This document shows, piece by piece, positions 19,340 through 27,998 of a DNA stretch of 64,000 nt. The notes below the pieces were generated by a model. The model was not told the DNA's origin. It saw nothing but the letters and a program-made list of their open reading frames with translations, and did no database searches. Origin of the DNA: Corynebacterium sp. TAE3-ERU12 (lineage in GTDB: Bacteria; Actinomycetota; Actinomycetes; Mycobacteriales; Mycobacteriaceae); assembly GCF_019209905.1 (NCBI RefSeq), contig NZ_JAHUTM010000003.1:186001-250000 (forward strand). The letters are read 5' to 3'. Every line of letters starts with the position of its first letter. Position 1 is the first letter of the stretch. A program made the position numbers and the translations under genes.

Positions 19340-19469
19340 ACCGCTCATTATCCGCCGAGCAGCCAGCACCCGCCACTGCAGGGGAGAAAACAACCATCCA
19401 GACCGTTGGCCCGAAGGGTAAGTTTAAGGGCGTTACCGCCTAAGCCCGTCCAGGAAGCAACCGGAAACG

Positions 19470-20663
19470 ATGCAGTTCCTCCTTATTTCGCCTTTTGATT
19501 ACCGCTTAACAAACGAATCTGCGGTCAAAGTCAAAAAACATAAAAGCGTGCGGTTTGTCGACAGAGACACTTTCGACCCCGGCATGATGGATAGAGAGGC
19601 GAAAACTTTTGATGATCTGCGCCGCATAGAGATCGATACCACGGAGTTGGAAAACAGCGCCGATAGTGAAGTGCTTACCGACGCTACAATCCTGCGCCTA
19701 GAACTGGTCGAAGTGGCGCAAATACCAGTGCTGCGCATGATCGTCGAGTTCGACAATATTAAAGATAAGATTATTCATTCCTGCGCTACACCCAACTCTA
19801 AAAATATTGAACGTCAGACAACTCTAGCAGCGATAATCGCAGCTAAGCATGTAGCTGAACAACAAAACTACCGAACTCGCGATGGCAAACTAGCTGAAAT
19901 TCTGTGGACCAACCGGACGGCCATTTTAGGGGACGGAGAGGCGATCGAAGGCTGGTCCATGGACCCCGCTGGCGACCGAGAACTACCAAGCGCCCAGGAG
20001 GAGAGTTGCAAGACGACGGTCGGGTGGGGAAATAACACGATTGACCAATGCCCATCATGGTCGGGCGAGTACACCCGGGAGATAGCTAAAGGGATCACTG
20101 ACGCCCAGATTCTTTGGACTCGACTGATGAAGCTAAATGATAAGTTGCGGTCAGAGTTCTCCACTATCGAAGAGTCACAGCGATCCAAACGCAAGGATAA
20201 GCCTGTTATTGCGATCCTGAAAGAAGACCGGACCGAACTGGCTATCCTCAACCTGATCTATGACGACCTCGTAACAAAAACCCAGGGCATACGGAGGCTC
20301 GCCGCAGAGAATTGCCTGAACAGCTGGCAGTACCATGACTACCTCGAACGGGTGAAAGTACGAATTTCAGACTTCGATGAAATTTCCCGGGCAAATAGTG
20401 AGATAATTCGACGCAAATACCAGTCCGGCGTTGAGACTATCCTTGCGGTTTTAGGTAGCTTAGCGATCGTACAAACCGCAGTTGACCTCATTGGCGCCGC
20501 CTACTCAGAAACCGGCAGAGTAGCTGGCGGAGAGTGGCCTAGTTTTTCCGTATTAAACCTTCTCCGGGCGGCGAATATCGATCTGCTAGTTATTCTCGCG
20601 CTCGTTCTGTATATCATTGTTTTCATGTATTTCAGCAGAGCTAATAGAAAAGGAGACATTTAG
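19470..20663 (+). CDS. Unknown protein with C-terminal two-TM (CorA-shaped) membrane domain
   Basis: A 397-residue protein I do not recognise. Residues 1-315 are soluble: an N-terminal alpha/beta region (MQFLLISPFDYRLTNES), a basic-then-acidic segment, and a long charged helical region at about 200-315 likely to be coiled coil. Two TM segments follow, 321-344 and 370-389, with a 25-residue loop and a short basic tail. Topologically this recalls CorA-like channels, but the CorA GMN motif is absent. Base composition is visibly more AT-rich than neighbours. The last base of its stop is the first of the next GTG (TAGTG), so the two genes are coupled. Inserted between udgA and dcd, it looks acquired. 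A membrane effector or channel is only an inference. Confidence 0.7.
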   Translation: MQFLLISPFDYRLTNESAVKVKKHKSVRFVDRDTFDPGMMDREAKTFDDLRRIEIDTTELENSADSEVLTDATILRLELVEVAQIPVLRMIVEFDNIKDKIIHSCATPNSKNIERQTTLAAIIAAKHVAEQQNYRTRDGKLAEILWTNRTAILGDGEAIEGWSMDPAGDRELPSAQEESCKTTVGWGNNTIDQCPSWSGEYTREIAKGITDAQILWTRLMKLNDKLRSEFSTIEESQRSKRKDKPVIAILKEDRTELAILNLIYDDLVTKTQGIRRLAAENCLNSWQYHDYLERVKVRISDFDEISRANSEIIRRKYQSGVETILAVLGSLAIVQTAVDLIGAAYSETGRVAGGEWPSFSVLNLLRAANIDLLVILALVLYIIVFMYFSRANRKGDI

Positions 20664-21964
20664 TGTCTACCGCCCTGGAACGTGTACTTAATGCTAGTCA
20701 GGGATCACTCTCGCCGGCATGGCAAGAGCATACCCATGAAATCAGCCGCCAACGCAGTTTAGTTGAGCATCAGCTGGCGCAGCCTAATGCCAAACCAGTC
20801 TATGGTTTTAATACCCTCTTCGGCCAACTCGATGCCGCAGGCGTTACGACGCTTGACCAGAAGTATATGGTGGAAAATCACTGCATTGGCCCGGTATCCC
20901 AGTTAAGCCCTCGCGACGCTAAAGTTGTCACGGCTTGCAAGATTGAACAATTAAATAGTTCATTCACTGGTATTTCGGTAACAACATATTCGGGGCTACT
21001 GGATTCCATTCAACGCGAAATCCCGGCACTGACTGGCTCGTGGTGGGCTAGTTATGGTTCCGGCGATGTGGCCCCGGGGTCGTGGTGGGCCCATAACCTG
21101 CTCGAACTGGGTTTCCTGCATGAACTGCACGCCGGCGACGCCATGGCTTTGATGAACGGGAGTTTTTACGGCGCCGCTACTGCCCTATCGACCTTGTTAG
21201 ATCTCCGCGATCAGCTCACCAACGCGTTATCCAACGTGATTGCTGCCGGCAACTTCGACCCCAGGATTTCCACACTTGGTGGTGAGGTCAAGGCCGCCCT
21301 GGCTGGTCTTCCTGACAATGGCCACGATTGGTTTTCGTCGCCCCCTCAGCTGCCTGTGGCGATCCGCGATATTGGCCCGCAGGTCTTTTTTGCGGTCACC
21401 GCATGGGGTAGGGCTCTTTCCGCCATCGAGGACTCGCTCACCAAGCCGTCAGGTAATCCGCTGTTCTTTCACGAGGATTCTGATTCACAGAGCATCGAAG
21501 CGATCAGTAATTCTTCCTTCTTAAACCTCGATCTCGCGGCAGCCCTTGACGGTATCGCCCGTCTTGTTCGCTTACTCTGCGTCAATCAACAGCGCATTTT
21601 GGATTGGTTGTCCAAGCAAGCCGAAGCGACGCTGGCGCCGCGCGAGGCAGTGCCCTTCGTGCAGCCACCAAAGGTAGCGCTCGCCCTGCACCTGTCTTCT
21701 GCCGGGGCATCGGGCAGCTCGCCGGTGCCCTATCTCGCTGAGTCGGACGGTGTGGAGGATGTGGCCGATCTGACTGTTGTCACTTCCAAGCAGATTCGGT
21801 CGATGGCTGAGTCTCTTGCTGCGATCACAGATCTCACCGACGAAACCCTCAACCAGGCTTTGACTATCTCGCAGAGTGATTCGTCGGCATTCGAAGCCCG
21901 TAAAAGCCAAGCCCAGCAACTGGCCTCCGGGATTTTTTCGATGTCTCCTCAGCAGGCGAGTTGA
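20663..21964 (+). CDS. Aromatic amino acid lyase-like protein (HAL/PAL family) with altered MIO triad
   Basis: A 433-residue protein of the histidine/phenylalanine ammonia-lyase family. Recognisable sites are VYGFNTLFG (catalytic Tyr47; HutH has VYGVNTGFG), ASYGSGDVAP (residues 129-138), MALMNGS (Asn165), AIRDIGPQVFF (Arg235) and SGNPLFF. In classical lyases the electrophilic MIO group forms from Ala-Ser-Gly; here the triad reads Gly132-Ser133-Gly134, so MIO formation is uncertain. It is shorter than HutH (about 510). It has no hut genes nearby and is coupled to the two-TM protein upstream. It may be an amino-acid lyase, an aminomutase, or a repurposed sensor; substrate unknown. Confidence 0.8.
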   Translation: MSTALERVLNASQGSLSPAWQEHTHEISRQRSLVEHQLAQPNAKPVYGFNTLFGQLDAAGVTTLDQKYMVENHCIGPVSQLSPRDAKVVTACKIEQLNSSFTGISVTTYSGLLDSIQREIPALTGSWWASYGSGDVAPGSWWAHNLLELGFLHELHAGDAMALMNGSFYGAATALSTLLDLRDQLTNALSNVIAAGNFDPRISTLGGEVKAALAGLPDNGHDWFSSPPQLPVAIRDIGPQVFFAVTAWGRALSAIEDSLTKPSGNPLFFHEDSDSQSIEAISNSSFLNLDLAAALDGIARLVRLLCVNQQRILDWLSKQAEATLAPREAVPFVQPPKVALALHLSSAGASGSSPVPYLAESDGVEDVADLTVVTSKQIRSMAESLAAITDLTDETLNQALTISQSDSSAFEARKSQAQQLASGIFSMSPQQAS

Positions 21965-22001
21965 GTGGCGATCCCAGTTCGCCGCGGGGCACCTGAGCTA
22001 C

Positions 22002-22577
22002 TTATTTGCGGAAGTTCAGGTACGCCTTGGAGGGAGTCGGTCCCCGTTGACCTTGGTACTTTGAGCCGAGTTCACCGCTGCCGTAGAGGTGCTCGGCCGG
22101 GGAGCTGAGGCGGAATAGCGCGAGCTGGCCGACTTTCATCTCCGGCCACAGGACAATCGGCAAATTGGCCACATTGGACAGCTCGAGGGTGATGTGGCCG
22201 CTGAAGCCGGGGTCAATAAAGCCGGCCGTGGAATGGGTCAGCAGGCCCAGCCGGCCGAGTGAGGATTTCCCCTCGAGGCGACCGGCCAGGTGCGCCGGGA
22301 TGCTGAAGTGCTCCAGCGTGGAGGCCAGCACGAACTCACCGGGGTGCAGCACGAAGGCCTCGCCCTCGGGTACCTCGTGTAGGGAGGTGAGTTCTTCCTG
22401 TGGTTCCTTCGGGTCGATATGGGTGTATCGGGAGTTATTGAAGACTCGGAAATAGCGGTCCAGGCGCACGTCAATCGATGACGGCTGGACAAGTTCATCA
22501 GCCATTGGCTCGATGACCAGGCGGGAGTCATCCTCAGCGGTCAGAGCGGCACGGAGATCACGGTCGGAAAGAAGCAC
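22002..22577 (-). CDS. dcd: dCTP deaminase (dUMP-forming type)
   Basis: A 191-residue enzyme matching M. tuberculosis Dcd (190): [12 protein letters not shown] at the start, [17 protein letters not shown], the active-site segment [26 protein letters not shown] with catalytic Glu in the LELSN neighbourhood, and a C-terminal [13 protein letters not shown]. It makes deoxyuridine nucleotides for dTMP synthesis. GTG at 22577 is the start: TAGGCT lies 7 bases upstream on the minus strand and no ribosome-binding site is present, indicating a leaderless mRNA. The longer frame to 22616 is rejected for this reason. Confidence 0.95.
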   Translation of the reverse strand: MLLSDRDLRAALTAEDDSRLVIEPMADELVQPSSIDVRLDRYFRVFNNSRYTHIDPKEPQEELTSLHEVPEGEAFVLHPGEFVLASTLEHFSIPAHLAGRLEGKSSLGRLGLLTHSTAGFIDPGFSGHITLELSNVANLPIVLWPEMKVGQLALFRLSSPAEHLYGSGELGSKYQGQRGPTPSKAYLNFRK

Positions 22578-22660
22578 GTCGTATAGCCTACCTGCTCTTT
22601 TGCCAGCGCTTATCAAGAAAGTGCTAGATTACATGTGCAGGAGCACTGCGGTGCTCGGCT

Positions 22661-22731
22661 GCCGATGTAGTTCAATGGTAGAACTCCTGCTTCCCAAGCA
22701 GGCGGCGCGGGTTCGATTCCCGTCATCGGCT
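22661..22731 (+). tRNA. glyU: tRNA-Gly (anticodon CCC)
   Basis: A complete cloverleaf: acceptor GCCGATG/CATCGGC, D-arm with TTCAATGGTAG, anticodon stem CCTGC/GCAGG with loop TTCCCAA (anticodon CCC), and T-arm GCGGGTTCGATTCCCGT. The 3' CCA is not encoded. It is divergent from dcd, as glyU is near dcd in M. tuberculosis. A terminator follows. Confidence 0.95.
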
Positions 22732-22760
22732 CAAAATATTGCGGGCTATGCTTAGCCCCG

Positions 22761-22791
22761 ACCCGCTCCGGCCTGCCCGGGGCGGGTTTTT
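22761..22791 (+). terminator. Terminator after tRNA-Gly
   Basis: ACCCGC pairs with GCGGGT with an inner CCGG/CCGG stem, followed by TTTTTA. It overlaps the stop of the convergent minus-strand gene by a couple of bases. Confidence 0.75.
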
Positions 22792-23167
22792 ATGGTGCGT
22801 CCGGCGCGAGTTTGCGGTTAATGAGATCGAGCAACCGCTGGGGGTCTTTGTCGCACTGCGCTAATTCAGCCGTGTTGATCAGCACCCGGTCACCTTCCGG
22901 ATCGAGCAGTACTATCGCCGGAGCGTCTTCGTGCGCCATCACCGCTGCGGTTCGGGAGTCCATCTCATTGAGATGAACAGTGGTTATGGGAATTGGGCTT
23001 TCCTGCGCCTTTTGTCGCCAGGATGCCTTACCGCGCGGGTTCAGGCCGTGGGTGATATCGCATAGATCGCAGTGCGCCTCTCCCGTGATCTTTCCCTTTA
23101 GGTAAGACAATTCACCCATAACTCCGCCATTGGCGTTGTAGACGCCAACTAATTGTGAGTCACTCAT
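22790..23167 (-). CDS. Conserved hypothetical protein with CxxC motif
   Basis: A 125-residue soluble protein: a VGVYNANGGVMGELSYLKGKITG start, then HCDLCDITHG with a CxxC pair (about 31-36) and nearby His residues, then an alpha/beta region with IVLLDPEGDRVLINTAELAQC. Similar uncharacterised proteins exist that start by describing 'YNA.GG..GEL.Y..GK..G..HC.LCDITHG'; no function is established. The CxxC-His cluster could bind metal or act as a redox site. Its ATG (23167) overlaps the end of the Crp/Fnr gene by 8 bp, so they are one translational unit. Confidence 0.75.
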   Translation of the reverse strand: MSDSQLVGVYNANGGVMGELSYLKGKITGEAHCDLCDITHGLNPRGKASWRQKAQESPIPITTVHLNEMDSRTAAVMAHEDAPAIVLLDPEGDRVLINTAELAQCDKDPQRLLDLINRKLAPDAP

Positions 23168-23894
23168 CAATACCGTCCTTGAATTCTTGCAGTTTATGGG
23201 GATGGATAATCACAATCGATCCCCGTTTTTGGGTGATAAGCCCGCGCTGCGCCAGGTCCGCTAGTACCTTGCTTACGGCTTCGCGGGTAGCTCCTGCCAG
23301 GCTCGCTAGCTGCTCGTGCGTCATCTTCACGACTAGCCCCTTTTCCCAGGGCAGGTGGCTTGGCCGTGCGGTTGTGAGCAGCAGTGAGGCCATACGTTGC
23401 GATAGTGGGCGCAGGGCAATATCGGTGAGTCGTTGTTCTAATTCCGCGACTCGCCTAGCCAGGATTGTGGTTACCTGCTGTGAGATACGGGGGTCTGCTA
23501 GGAAGAATTTTTCTACGTCGTTCTCATTAAGCCGGCAGATTACGGTTTCTTCGATAACGTCGGCATAGCTATCGCCCATCACCTGACCGACTGTGGGCAT
23601 ATTTCCGAAAACATCGCCGGTCTCGTAGATAGCGAGGGTGAATATTTTACCGCCCGGACTTGATTGGTAAATGCGCACTCGCCCAGATTTGATGATGAAT
23701 AATTCTTGAGTTGGGCGTAGCGGGTTGTAGACAACCTGCCCGGAAGAATAGTTCTGCGGCGGGATCATGCGGTTTATTTCCGCCAGTTCTGCTTCCGGAA
23801 TTTGTTGAAATAGTTCAACTTCGCGCAGGCAGGGGCGTTGTCCCACTGGGGGATTTTGCGGATTATTGGCTGCCCCTGCCGGGGCGGTGGACAT
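23160..23894 (-). CDS. Crp/Fnr-family transcriptional regulator
   Basis: A 244-residue regulator. The cyclic-nucleotide-binding-like beta-barrel spans about 30-135 (YSSGQVVYNPLRPTQELFIIKSGRVRIYQ; GDVFGNMP). A dimer helix follows, then a winged HTH at about 190-235 (THEQLASLAGATREAVSKVLADLAQRG). The Fnr N-terminal cysteine cluster is missing (only two scattered Cys), so it is not a 4Fe-4S oxygen sensor of the Fnr type; heme, redox or nucleotide sensing are possible. The ATG at 23894 was chosen because the ~128 codons upstream are antisense-like, low-quality sequence overlapping the next gene. It lies 44 bp after the membrane-protein gene. Confidence 0.88.
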   Translation of the reverse strand: MSTAPAGAANNPQNPPVGQRPCLREVELFQQIPEAELAEINRMIPPQNYSSGQVVYNPLRPTQELFIIKSGRVRIYQSSPGGKIFTLAIYETGDVFGNMPTVGQVMGDSYADVIEETVICRLNENDVEKFFLADPRISQQVTTILARRVAELEQRLTDIALRPLSQRMASLLLTTARPSHLPWEKGLVVKMTHEQLASLAGATREAVSKVLADLAQRGLITQKRGSIVIIHPHKLQEFKDGIDE

Positions 23895-23938
23895 GTTGCT
23901 ATTCCGAACATTCACCCCGCAAGCGTAGCTCACCTGGT

Positions 23939-24388
23939 CTAGCTGGCCAGGCGGGAAAGCACTGCCCGTGCAACGAAGATGGTGACGACACCGTAGATGA
24001 TGTGGCCCATCAGAGAGGCCATCGATCCTTCGCCGATCTGCAGCAGCGGGTTGCCCATCATCATCGGCATCACCATCAGCGGGCCGACGATCCACAGCAC
24101 AATGCCGAAGACGACCGCGAATACTGCCCCTAGGGCTGCGGATGCAGGCATGACCCGCAGCGCTGCACCGCCGATGGCTCCGAAGATGAGGGAGATCATC
24201 ATATGGACGGCGAAGCCAACGGCGGCTGATGATGAGCCGAGCATTGAGGCGATCATCTCCAGCATGCCCATTTGCCACATCATGACTCCGAAGACGAGGC
24301 CGCCGACGAGACCGCCGACCATACCTGCCTGTACCTGCTTGCCGATTGTTGCGTTGTGCTCTGTGTGGGCTAGTTGTGCTGAACTCAT
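23939..24388 (-). CDS. Small membrane protein, four predicted TM segments
   Basis: A 149-residue hydrophobic protein with Gly/Met-rich TM helices at about 22-42 (GMVGGLVGGLVFGVMMW), 55-80, 84-108 and 120-145. A family name is not evident. AGGAG precedes the ATG at 24388. It is the first gene of a minus-strand trio with a Crp/Fnr regulator and a CxxC protein, so it may be regulated by, or signal to, that regulator. Richness in Met (MVMPMMMGNP) near the third helix could suggest metal handling; this is speculative. Confidence 0.75.
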   Translation of the reverse strand: MSSAQLAHTEHNATIGKQVQAGMVGGLVGGLVFGVMMWQMGMLEMIASMLGSSSAAVGFAVHMMISLIFGAIGGAALRVMPASAALGAVFAVVFGIVLWIVGPLMVMPMMMGNPLLQIGEGSMASLMGHIIYGVVTIFVARAVLSRLAS

Positions 24389-24734
24389 GGTGAGACTCCT
24401 TAGTGCTGAAACTGTATTAATGCGTGCCGCAAGATTGGTTGCGTGCTGCAAGGTCGTCTGCGAAATCTACGAGTTCGGCCACCACAGTTCAGTAAACGAG
24501 CACACATAACCGCAGTTTTTTTGGTGTGGTGCTCATCGGGCCAGGTCAGGACGGCGGGGTTGGTGGTTGCGCTGCCTTTGGGGTGGGGCTGTTGCGAGGC
24601 AGTAATATATGTTCTTATTAAAAATTGCACCAAAATTATGATAGTTGGTCGCACCGGCGTACTTTGGGTGCAATACCATCCAGCACTCCTGCGTCCAGGC
24701 ACCTCGCTCGCCCGGCGCTTCGATAAGGAAAACG
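24389..24734. promoter_or_regulatory. Divergent intergenic region with promoter for the first ATPase/YhgE operon
   Basis: About 345 bp between divergent operons. A -10-like TATGAT lies at 24637-24642 with TTCTTA 19 bp upstream on the plus strand, and the region around 24600-24640 is locally AT-rich. No gene is supported here; open frames on the minus strand (24400-24702) read through this promoter and look spurious. Confidence 0.5.
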
Positions 24735-25661
24735 ATGGACGACACTTCGTTACCCGCCGATAATCAGACCAATACCGGCGACGCTGACCGCACCAGCACC
24801 GCGCAACAGCCGACGTACGTGCCTAAACACGCGGCTGAATCCAGTGCGGCAGCACAACCACCCGAGTCAGCGCAACCATCGGACACCGACGCAGCTTCTG
24901 ACGCAGCTTCAGACTCGTCAGTGCCGCCGTGCGTCATTGCCGACGACCTTGGCGTCACCGGCGATGAGGGCCCGGTGTACGGCCCACTGAGCGTAGTAAT
25001 CCCTGGTGATGGCCTCACGCTACTTACCGGCAGGGGCGGCTCTGGCCGCACGGCACTGGCTTTAACCATCGCGGGCCGGATGCGTCCCGACGCCGGGGAC
25101 CTTGAGGTTCTTGGTTTCACCGATATCGACGATATCCGCCCGCATGTTGCTATCGCTGGGGTCGAACAGATCGATCTCCTCGACCGCGATGTGCGTATCA
25201 GTGATGTGTTGCGCGAACACCTCTCCTGGTCCACCCCGTGGTACAAGCCTGCGCCCAAACCGACGCAGGAGTATTTCGAGGAGTTGACCGCGGAGGTGTT
25301 CGGGCCGCGCACCTTGCCTCCGATGAGTGCTTATATTTCGCAGCTCGCCGCCGTCGACAAGCACCTAATTCGCATCTCCTTGGCGCTGCACCCGGCTGAT
25401 GGCAGCGAGATCGGGCTTCTTGTTGTCGATGATCTTGAGCAGGTGCATTCCCCGGTGGAACGTATGACCCTATTTAGTCGCCTGCTGGCGATTTCGGAGC
25501 GCATTCCGGTGGTGGTCAATTCCGCCGAGGAGCTGCCCACCGATATTTTGCCGGCGGAACGCCAAGTTCTGCTTGATACGAATGCGGGCCATTTCTCCCC
25601 TGAGGTTGCTGGCGTTGACCGTCGCCTGCTGAAACTGCTCCGGAAGGAGTCCCACCGATGA
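24735..25661 (+). CDS. ABC-type ATPase with atypical signature, partner of YhgE/Pip protein (copy 1)
   Basis: A 308-residue protein. The first ~65 residues are acidic and disordered. The ATPase domain has Walker A GRGGSGRTA (about 112-120), a Walker B LLVVDDLEQVH, and switch-like VVVNSAEELP. The canonical LSGGQ signature is not visible; the equivalent region reads YISQLAAVDKHLIRISLAL. ATG at 24735 follows AAGGAA. It overlaps the next ORF by 4 bp (ATGA), so the pair forms a unit, probably the cytoplasmic motor of an ABC-2-like complex. A close paralogue lies at 28577. Confidence 0.8.
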   Translation: MDDTSLPADNQTNTGDADRTSTAQQPTYVPKHAAESSAAAQPPESAQPSDTDAASDAASDSSVPPCVIADDLGVTGDEGPVYGPLSVVIPGDGLTLLTGRGGSGRTALALTIAGRMRPDAGDLEVLGFTDIDDIRPHVAIAGVEQIDLLDRDVRISDVLREHLSWSTPWYKPAPKPTQEYFEELTAEVFGPRTLPPMSAYISQLAAVDKHLIRISLALHPADGSEIGLLVVDDLEQVHSPVERMTLFSRLLAISERIPVVVNSAEELPTDILPAERQVLLDTNAGHFSPEVAGVDRRLLKLLRKESHR

Positions 25662-27790
25662 TTGCACTCTTTCATACCGGCTCTGAACTGCGCAGGTTCA
25701 AGCGGCAGCGGATGACTCGGGTGGCTGTTGCGGCTATCTGCATCATGCCGATTCTGTATTCGACGCTGTACTTGTGGTCCTACTGGAACCCGTTTAATAA
25801 CGTCAATAACCTCCCGGTCGCGCTAGTGAATGCGGACCGTGGGGCGATGGTCGACGGGCAGCGGCTCGATGCCGGCCAGAAAATCTCTGACGCCTTGATT
25901 AAGGACGGCTCCCTGAAATGGGAGGAGGTTTCGCACCAGGAGGCCGTCGCTGGTGTGCGTGATGGCACGTATTACTTCTCTGTCGAGCTGCCGCCGAATT
26001 TCTCTGAGGCGGTGGCTTCACCGACGTCGGGCGATCCGCGCCAGGCCACTCTTGAGGCCACCTATAACGATGCCAATGGCTACCTCTCCACGTTGATTGG
26101 TGAAAATGCCATGCGCGAGGTGCTCAACGCCGTCGATACCCGGATCAGTTCGGAAGCGGTCGACAAGCTCTTAGTTGGGCTTGTTAATGCTGGTATGGGA
26201 CTTAATCGTGCCGCTGATGGGGCGCAACAGCTCAATGCTGGCTTGGGCAAGCTTGAGGATGGCACGCAGAAACTGCAGGACGGTTTGCAGCGCAATAAGG
26301 CTGGTACATCCAAGCTTGCCGACGGCACCGCCGAGTTAAACGCGAATATCCCGAAGCTGCAGGATGGGTCCGGTCAGCTCAAGGACGGTATTGACCAGTT
26401 AGCTGATGGCACCCAACAGCTTGCCGACGGTGTGAATTCCCAGGCTGGTGGCCTCACTGCCCTGCAGGACGGCGCTCAGCGCCTGCAGGATGGCACGGCC
26501 CGGTTGGGCCAGGGCGCCCAGCAGATCGATGATGGTGTGGAACAGATTGAGTCGAAGGTGGATGCCGCTTCGGCGATTCAGGCTGATTCGACTCAGGAGA
26601 TCCGGGAGATCGCCGCGGTATTGCGCACATTGCCGGACCCGGCTTCGCAAGTCTCGGCCCATAAATTAGAGGTCCTTGCCGATCAGCTTGATGCGGTGGG
26701 CGTTGGCCCGCAGTCGCCGCTGGTCAATGATGTGCATCGGCTTTCTGCCGGTACCGACGAGTTGGCCCGCCAGCTCAATAGTCCCGATGCGGAGTTCCGG
26801 GGCGGTATCGATCGCCTAGCTGGCGGCGTCGGCAAGCTTGAGGAGCTCGTCGACGGGATTAATCGGCTCAATGAGGGCGCCCACAAGCTGCAGGATGGTG
26901 CGGGCCGGCTGGATGCCGGTATTGGCCGTCTCGGCGAGGGGGTGACCAAGCTCGATGATGGCGCCCATAAGCTCGATGCCGGTGCGACGAAGCTGCTGGA
27001 TGGCGCGACGAAGCTCAATGATGGGGCGACGAAGGCGCATGCGGGTTCGGAAGAGTTGGCATCGAAGCTGTCCGAAGGCGCGAATCAGGCCCCGAAGTGG
27101 TCTGCGGATCAGCGGCGGCAGATCGCGTCGGTCATGGGCGGCCCGGTGGATGTGTCGGCCAGCAATAATGCCGGCAATAATTCTTTCGGTAGTGGCCTGG
27201 CGCCGTTCTTCTTCACGTTGGCGCTGTATATCGGCGGCATCATTACGTTCCTGCTGCTCAACCCGTTGCATCACCGGGCGATTTCCTCTGGTGTGCGCCC
27301 GATTCGGGTGGCCATTGATGGCCTGACCGCCCCGGCGGCAATCGGCATTCTGCAGGCGTTGGTCATTCTTGGTACCACCATGCTGGCTACCCCACTGTGG
27401 CCGGCGACGGTGCTGGGCCTGGTGGGTATGTGCATTCTGACGTCGCTGATGTTCATGGCCATCAACCAGATGTTCAACGTGTTGCTGGGGCCTGGCCCGG
27501 GCAAGGTCGCCTCGATGGCATTCCTGATGATTCAGGTGGTGTCTTCCGGTGGCCTGTACCCGGTGGAGACCCAACCGATGGCCTTGCAGGTGCTGCACCC
27601 CATCATGCCGATGACCTATGCGGTCGAAGGTATTCGCCAGGTGCTGTACGGCGATTTCGACCCGCGTATTGGCGTGGCGGTAGCCGCCTGCATTGTGATC
27701 ACGATCGGTGCGGTGTTGATGTCCTCGCTGGCGGCCCGGCGCGACCGGGTGTGGACGATGCGTCGACTGCACCCGCCGGTGCCGGTATAA
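25658..27790 (+). CDS. YhgE/Pip-family membrane protein with heptad-repeat stalk (copy 1)
   Basis: A 710-residue protein: one TM at about 21-40, a large extracytoplasmic region, and about six TMs from 510 to 700 with the ABC-2 permease fold. Residues about 185-480 carry many LxxGxxxL / LADGxxxL heptads (QLNAGLGKLEDG, KLDDGAHKLDAG) characteristic of Pip, YhgE and the T7SS protein EsaA, thought to form a long helical stalk. It is coupled to the ATPase gene upstream. Possible roles are export or phage-receptor-like surface structures; in this genus it is uncharacterised. Confidence 0.85.
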   Translation: MIALFHTGSELRRFKRQRMTRVAVAAICIMPILYSTLYLWSYWNPFNNVNNLPVALVNADRGAMVDGQRLDAGQKISDALIKDGSLKWEEVSHQEAVAGVRDGTYYFSVELPPNFSEAVASPTSGDPRQATLEATYNDANGYLSTLIGENAMREVLNAVDTRISSEAVDKLLVGLVNAGMGLNRAADGAQQLNAGLGKLEDGTQKLQDGLQRNKAGTSKLADGTAELNANIPKLQDGSGQLKDGIDQLADGTQQLADGVNSQAGGLTALQDGAQRLQDGTARLGQGAQQIDDGVEQIESKVDAASAIQADSTQEIREIAAVLRTLPDPASQVSAHKLEVLADQLDAVGVGPQSPLVNDVHRLSAGTDELARQLNSPDAEFRGGIDRLAGGVGKLEELVDGINRLNEGAHKLQDGAGRLDAGIGRLGEGVTKLDDGAHKLDAGATKLLDGATKLNDGATKAHAGSEELASKLSEGANQAPKWSADQRRQIASVMGGPVDVSASNNAGNNSFGSGLAPFFFTLALYIGGIITFLLLNPLHHRAISSGVRPIRVAIDGLTAPAAIGILQALVILGTTMLATPLWPATVLGLVGMCILTSLMFMAINQMFNVLLGPGPGKVASMAFLMIQVVSSGGLYPVETQPMALQVLHPIMPMTYAVEGIRQVLYGDFDPRIGVAVAACIVITIGAVLMSSLAARRDRVWTMRRLHPPVPV

Positions 27791-27928
27791 GCACCGGTGA
27801 GGTAGCGGTGAGGTACCGGTGAGGTAACTGCCGGGGCGCTCGGGTGCCGGGGTGTTCGGGTGCTCGGGCACTTGGGCGCTCGGGCGCTCCGGTGCTGGAG
27901 CACATTCTTGTTATCAGCGTGGTTGTTG
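27791..27928. repeat. Degenerate short tandem repeats after copy 1
   Basis: After the stop, CGGTGAGGTA recurs three times in about 35 bp, then a GC-rich stretch of GCTCGGGYGC-like units to about 27895. No coding frame here is convincing. It separates the first ATPase/YhgE pair from the small membrane protein. Confidence 0.6.
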
Positions 27929-27972
27929 GCTGTGCTGTTGTAGAACAGCTAGCTGTGCTGTTGTAGAACAGC
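27929..27972. promoter_or_regulatory. Two direct copies of a 21-bp palindrome-bearing element
   Basis: GCTGTGCTGTTGTAGAACAGC occurs twice, at 27929-27949 and 27952-27972 (23-bp spacing). Each contains the inverted repeat GCTGTT-GTAG-AACAGC. Two identical palindromes about two helical turns apart just upstream of a GTG start (27999) look like a repressor operator pair; the regulator is not identified. Confidence 0.6.
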
Positions 27973-27998
27973 CGTGGAACAACCGACGAGGTGAGAAT

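Noticed and set aside
19470..20663. True CorA magnesium transporter
   Set aside because: Two C-terminal TMs fit, but the GMN signature is absent and the soluble part shows no CorA pattern.
20663..21964. HutH of a histidine-utilisation operon
   Set aside because: No hutU/I/G genes nearby, shorter protein, and altered MIO triad.
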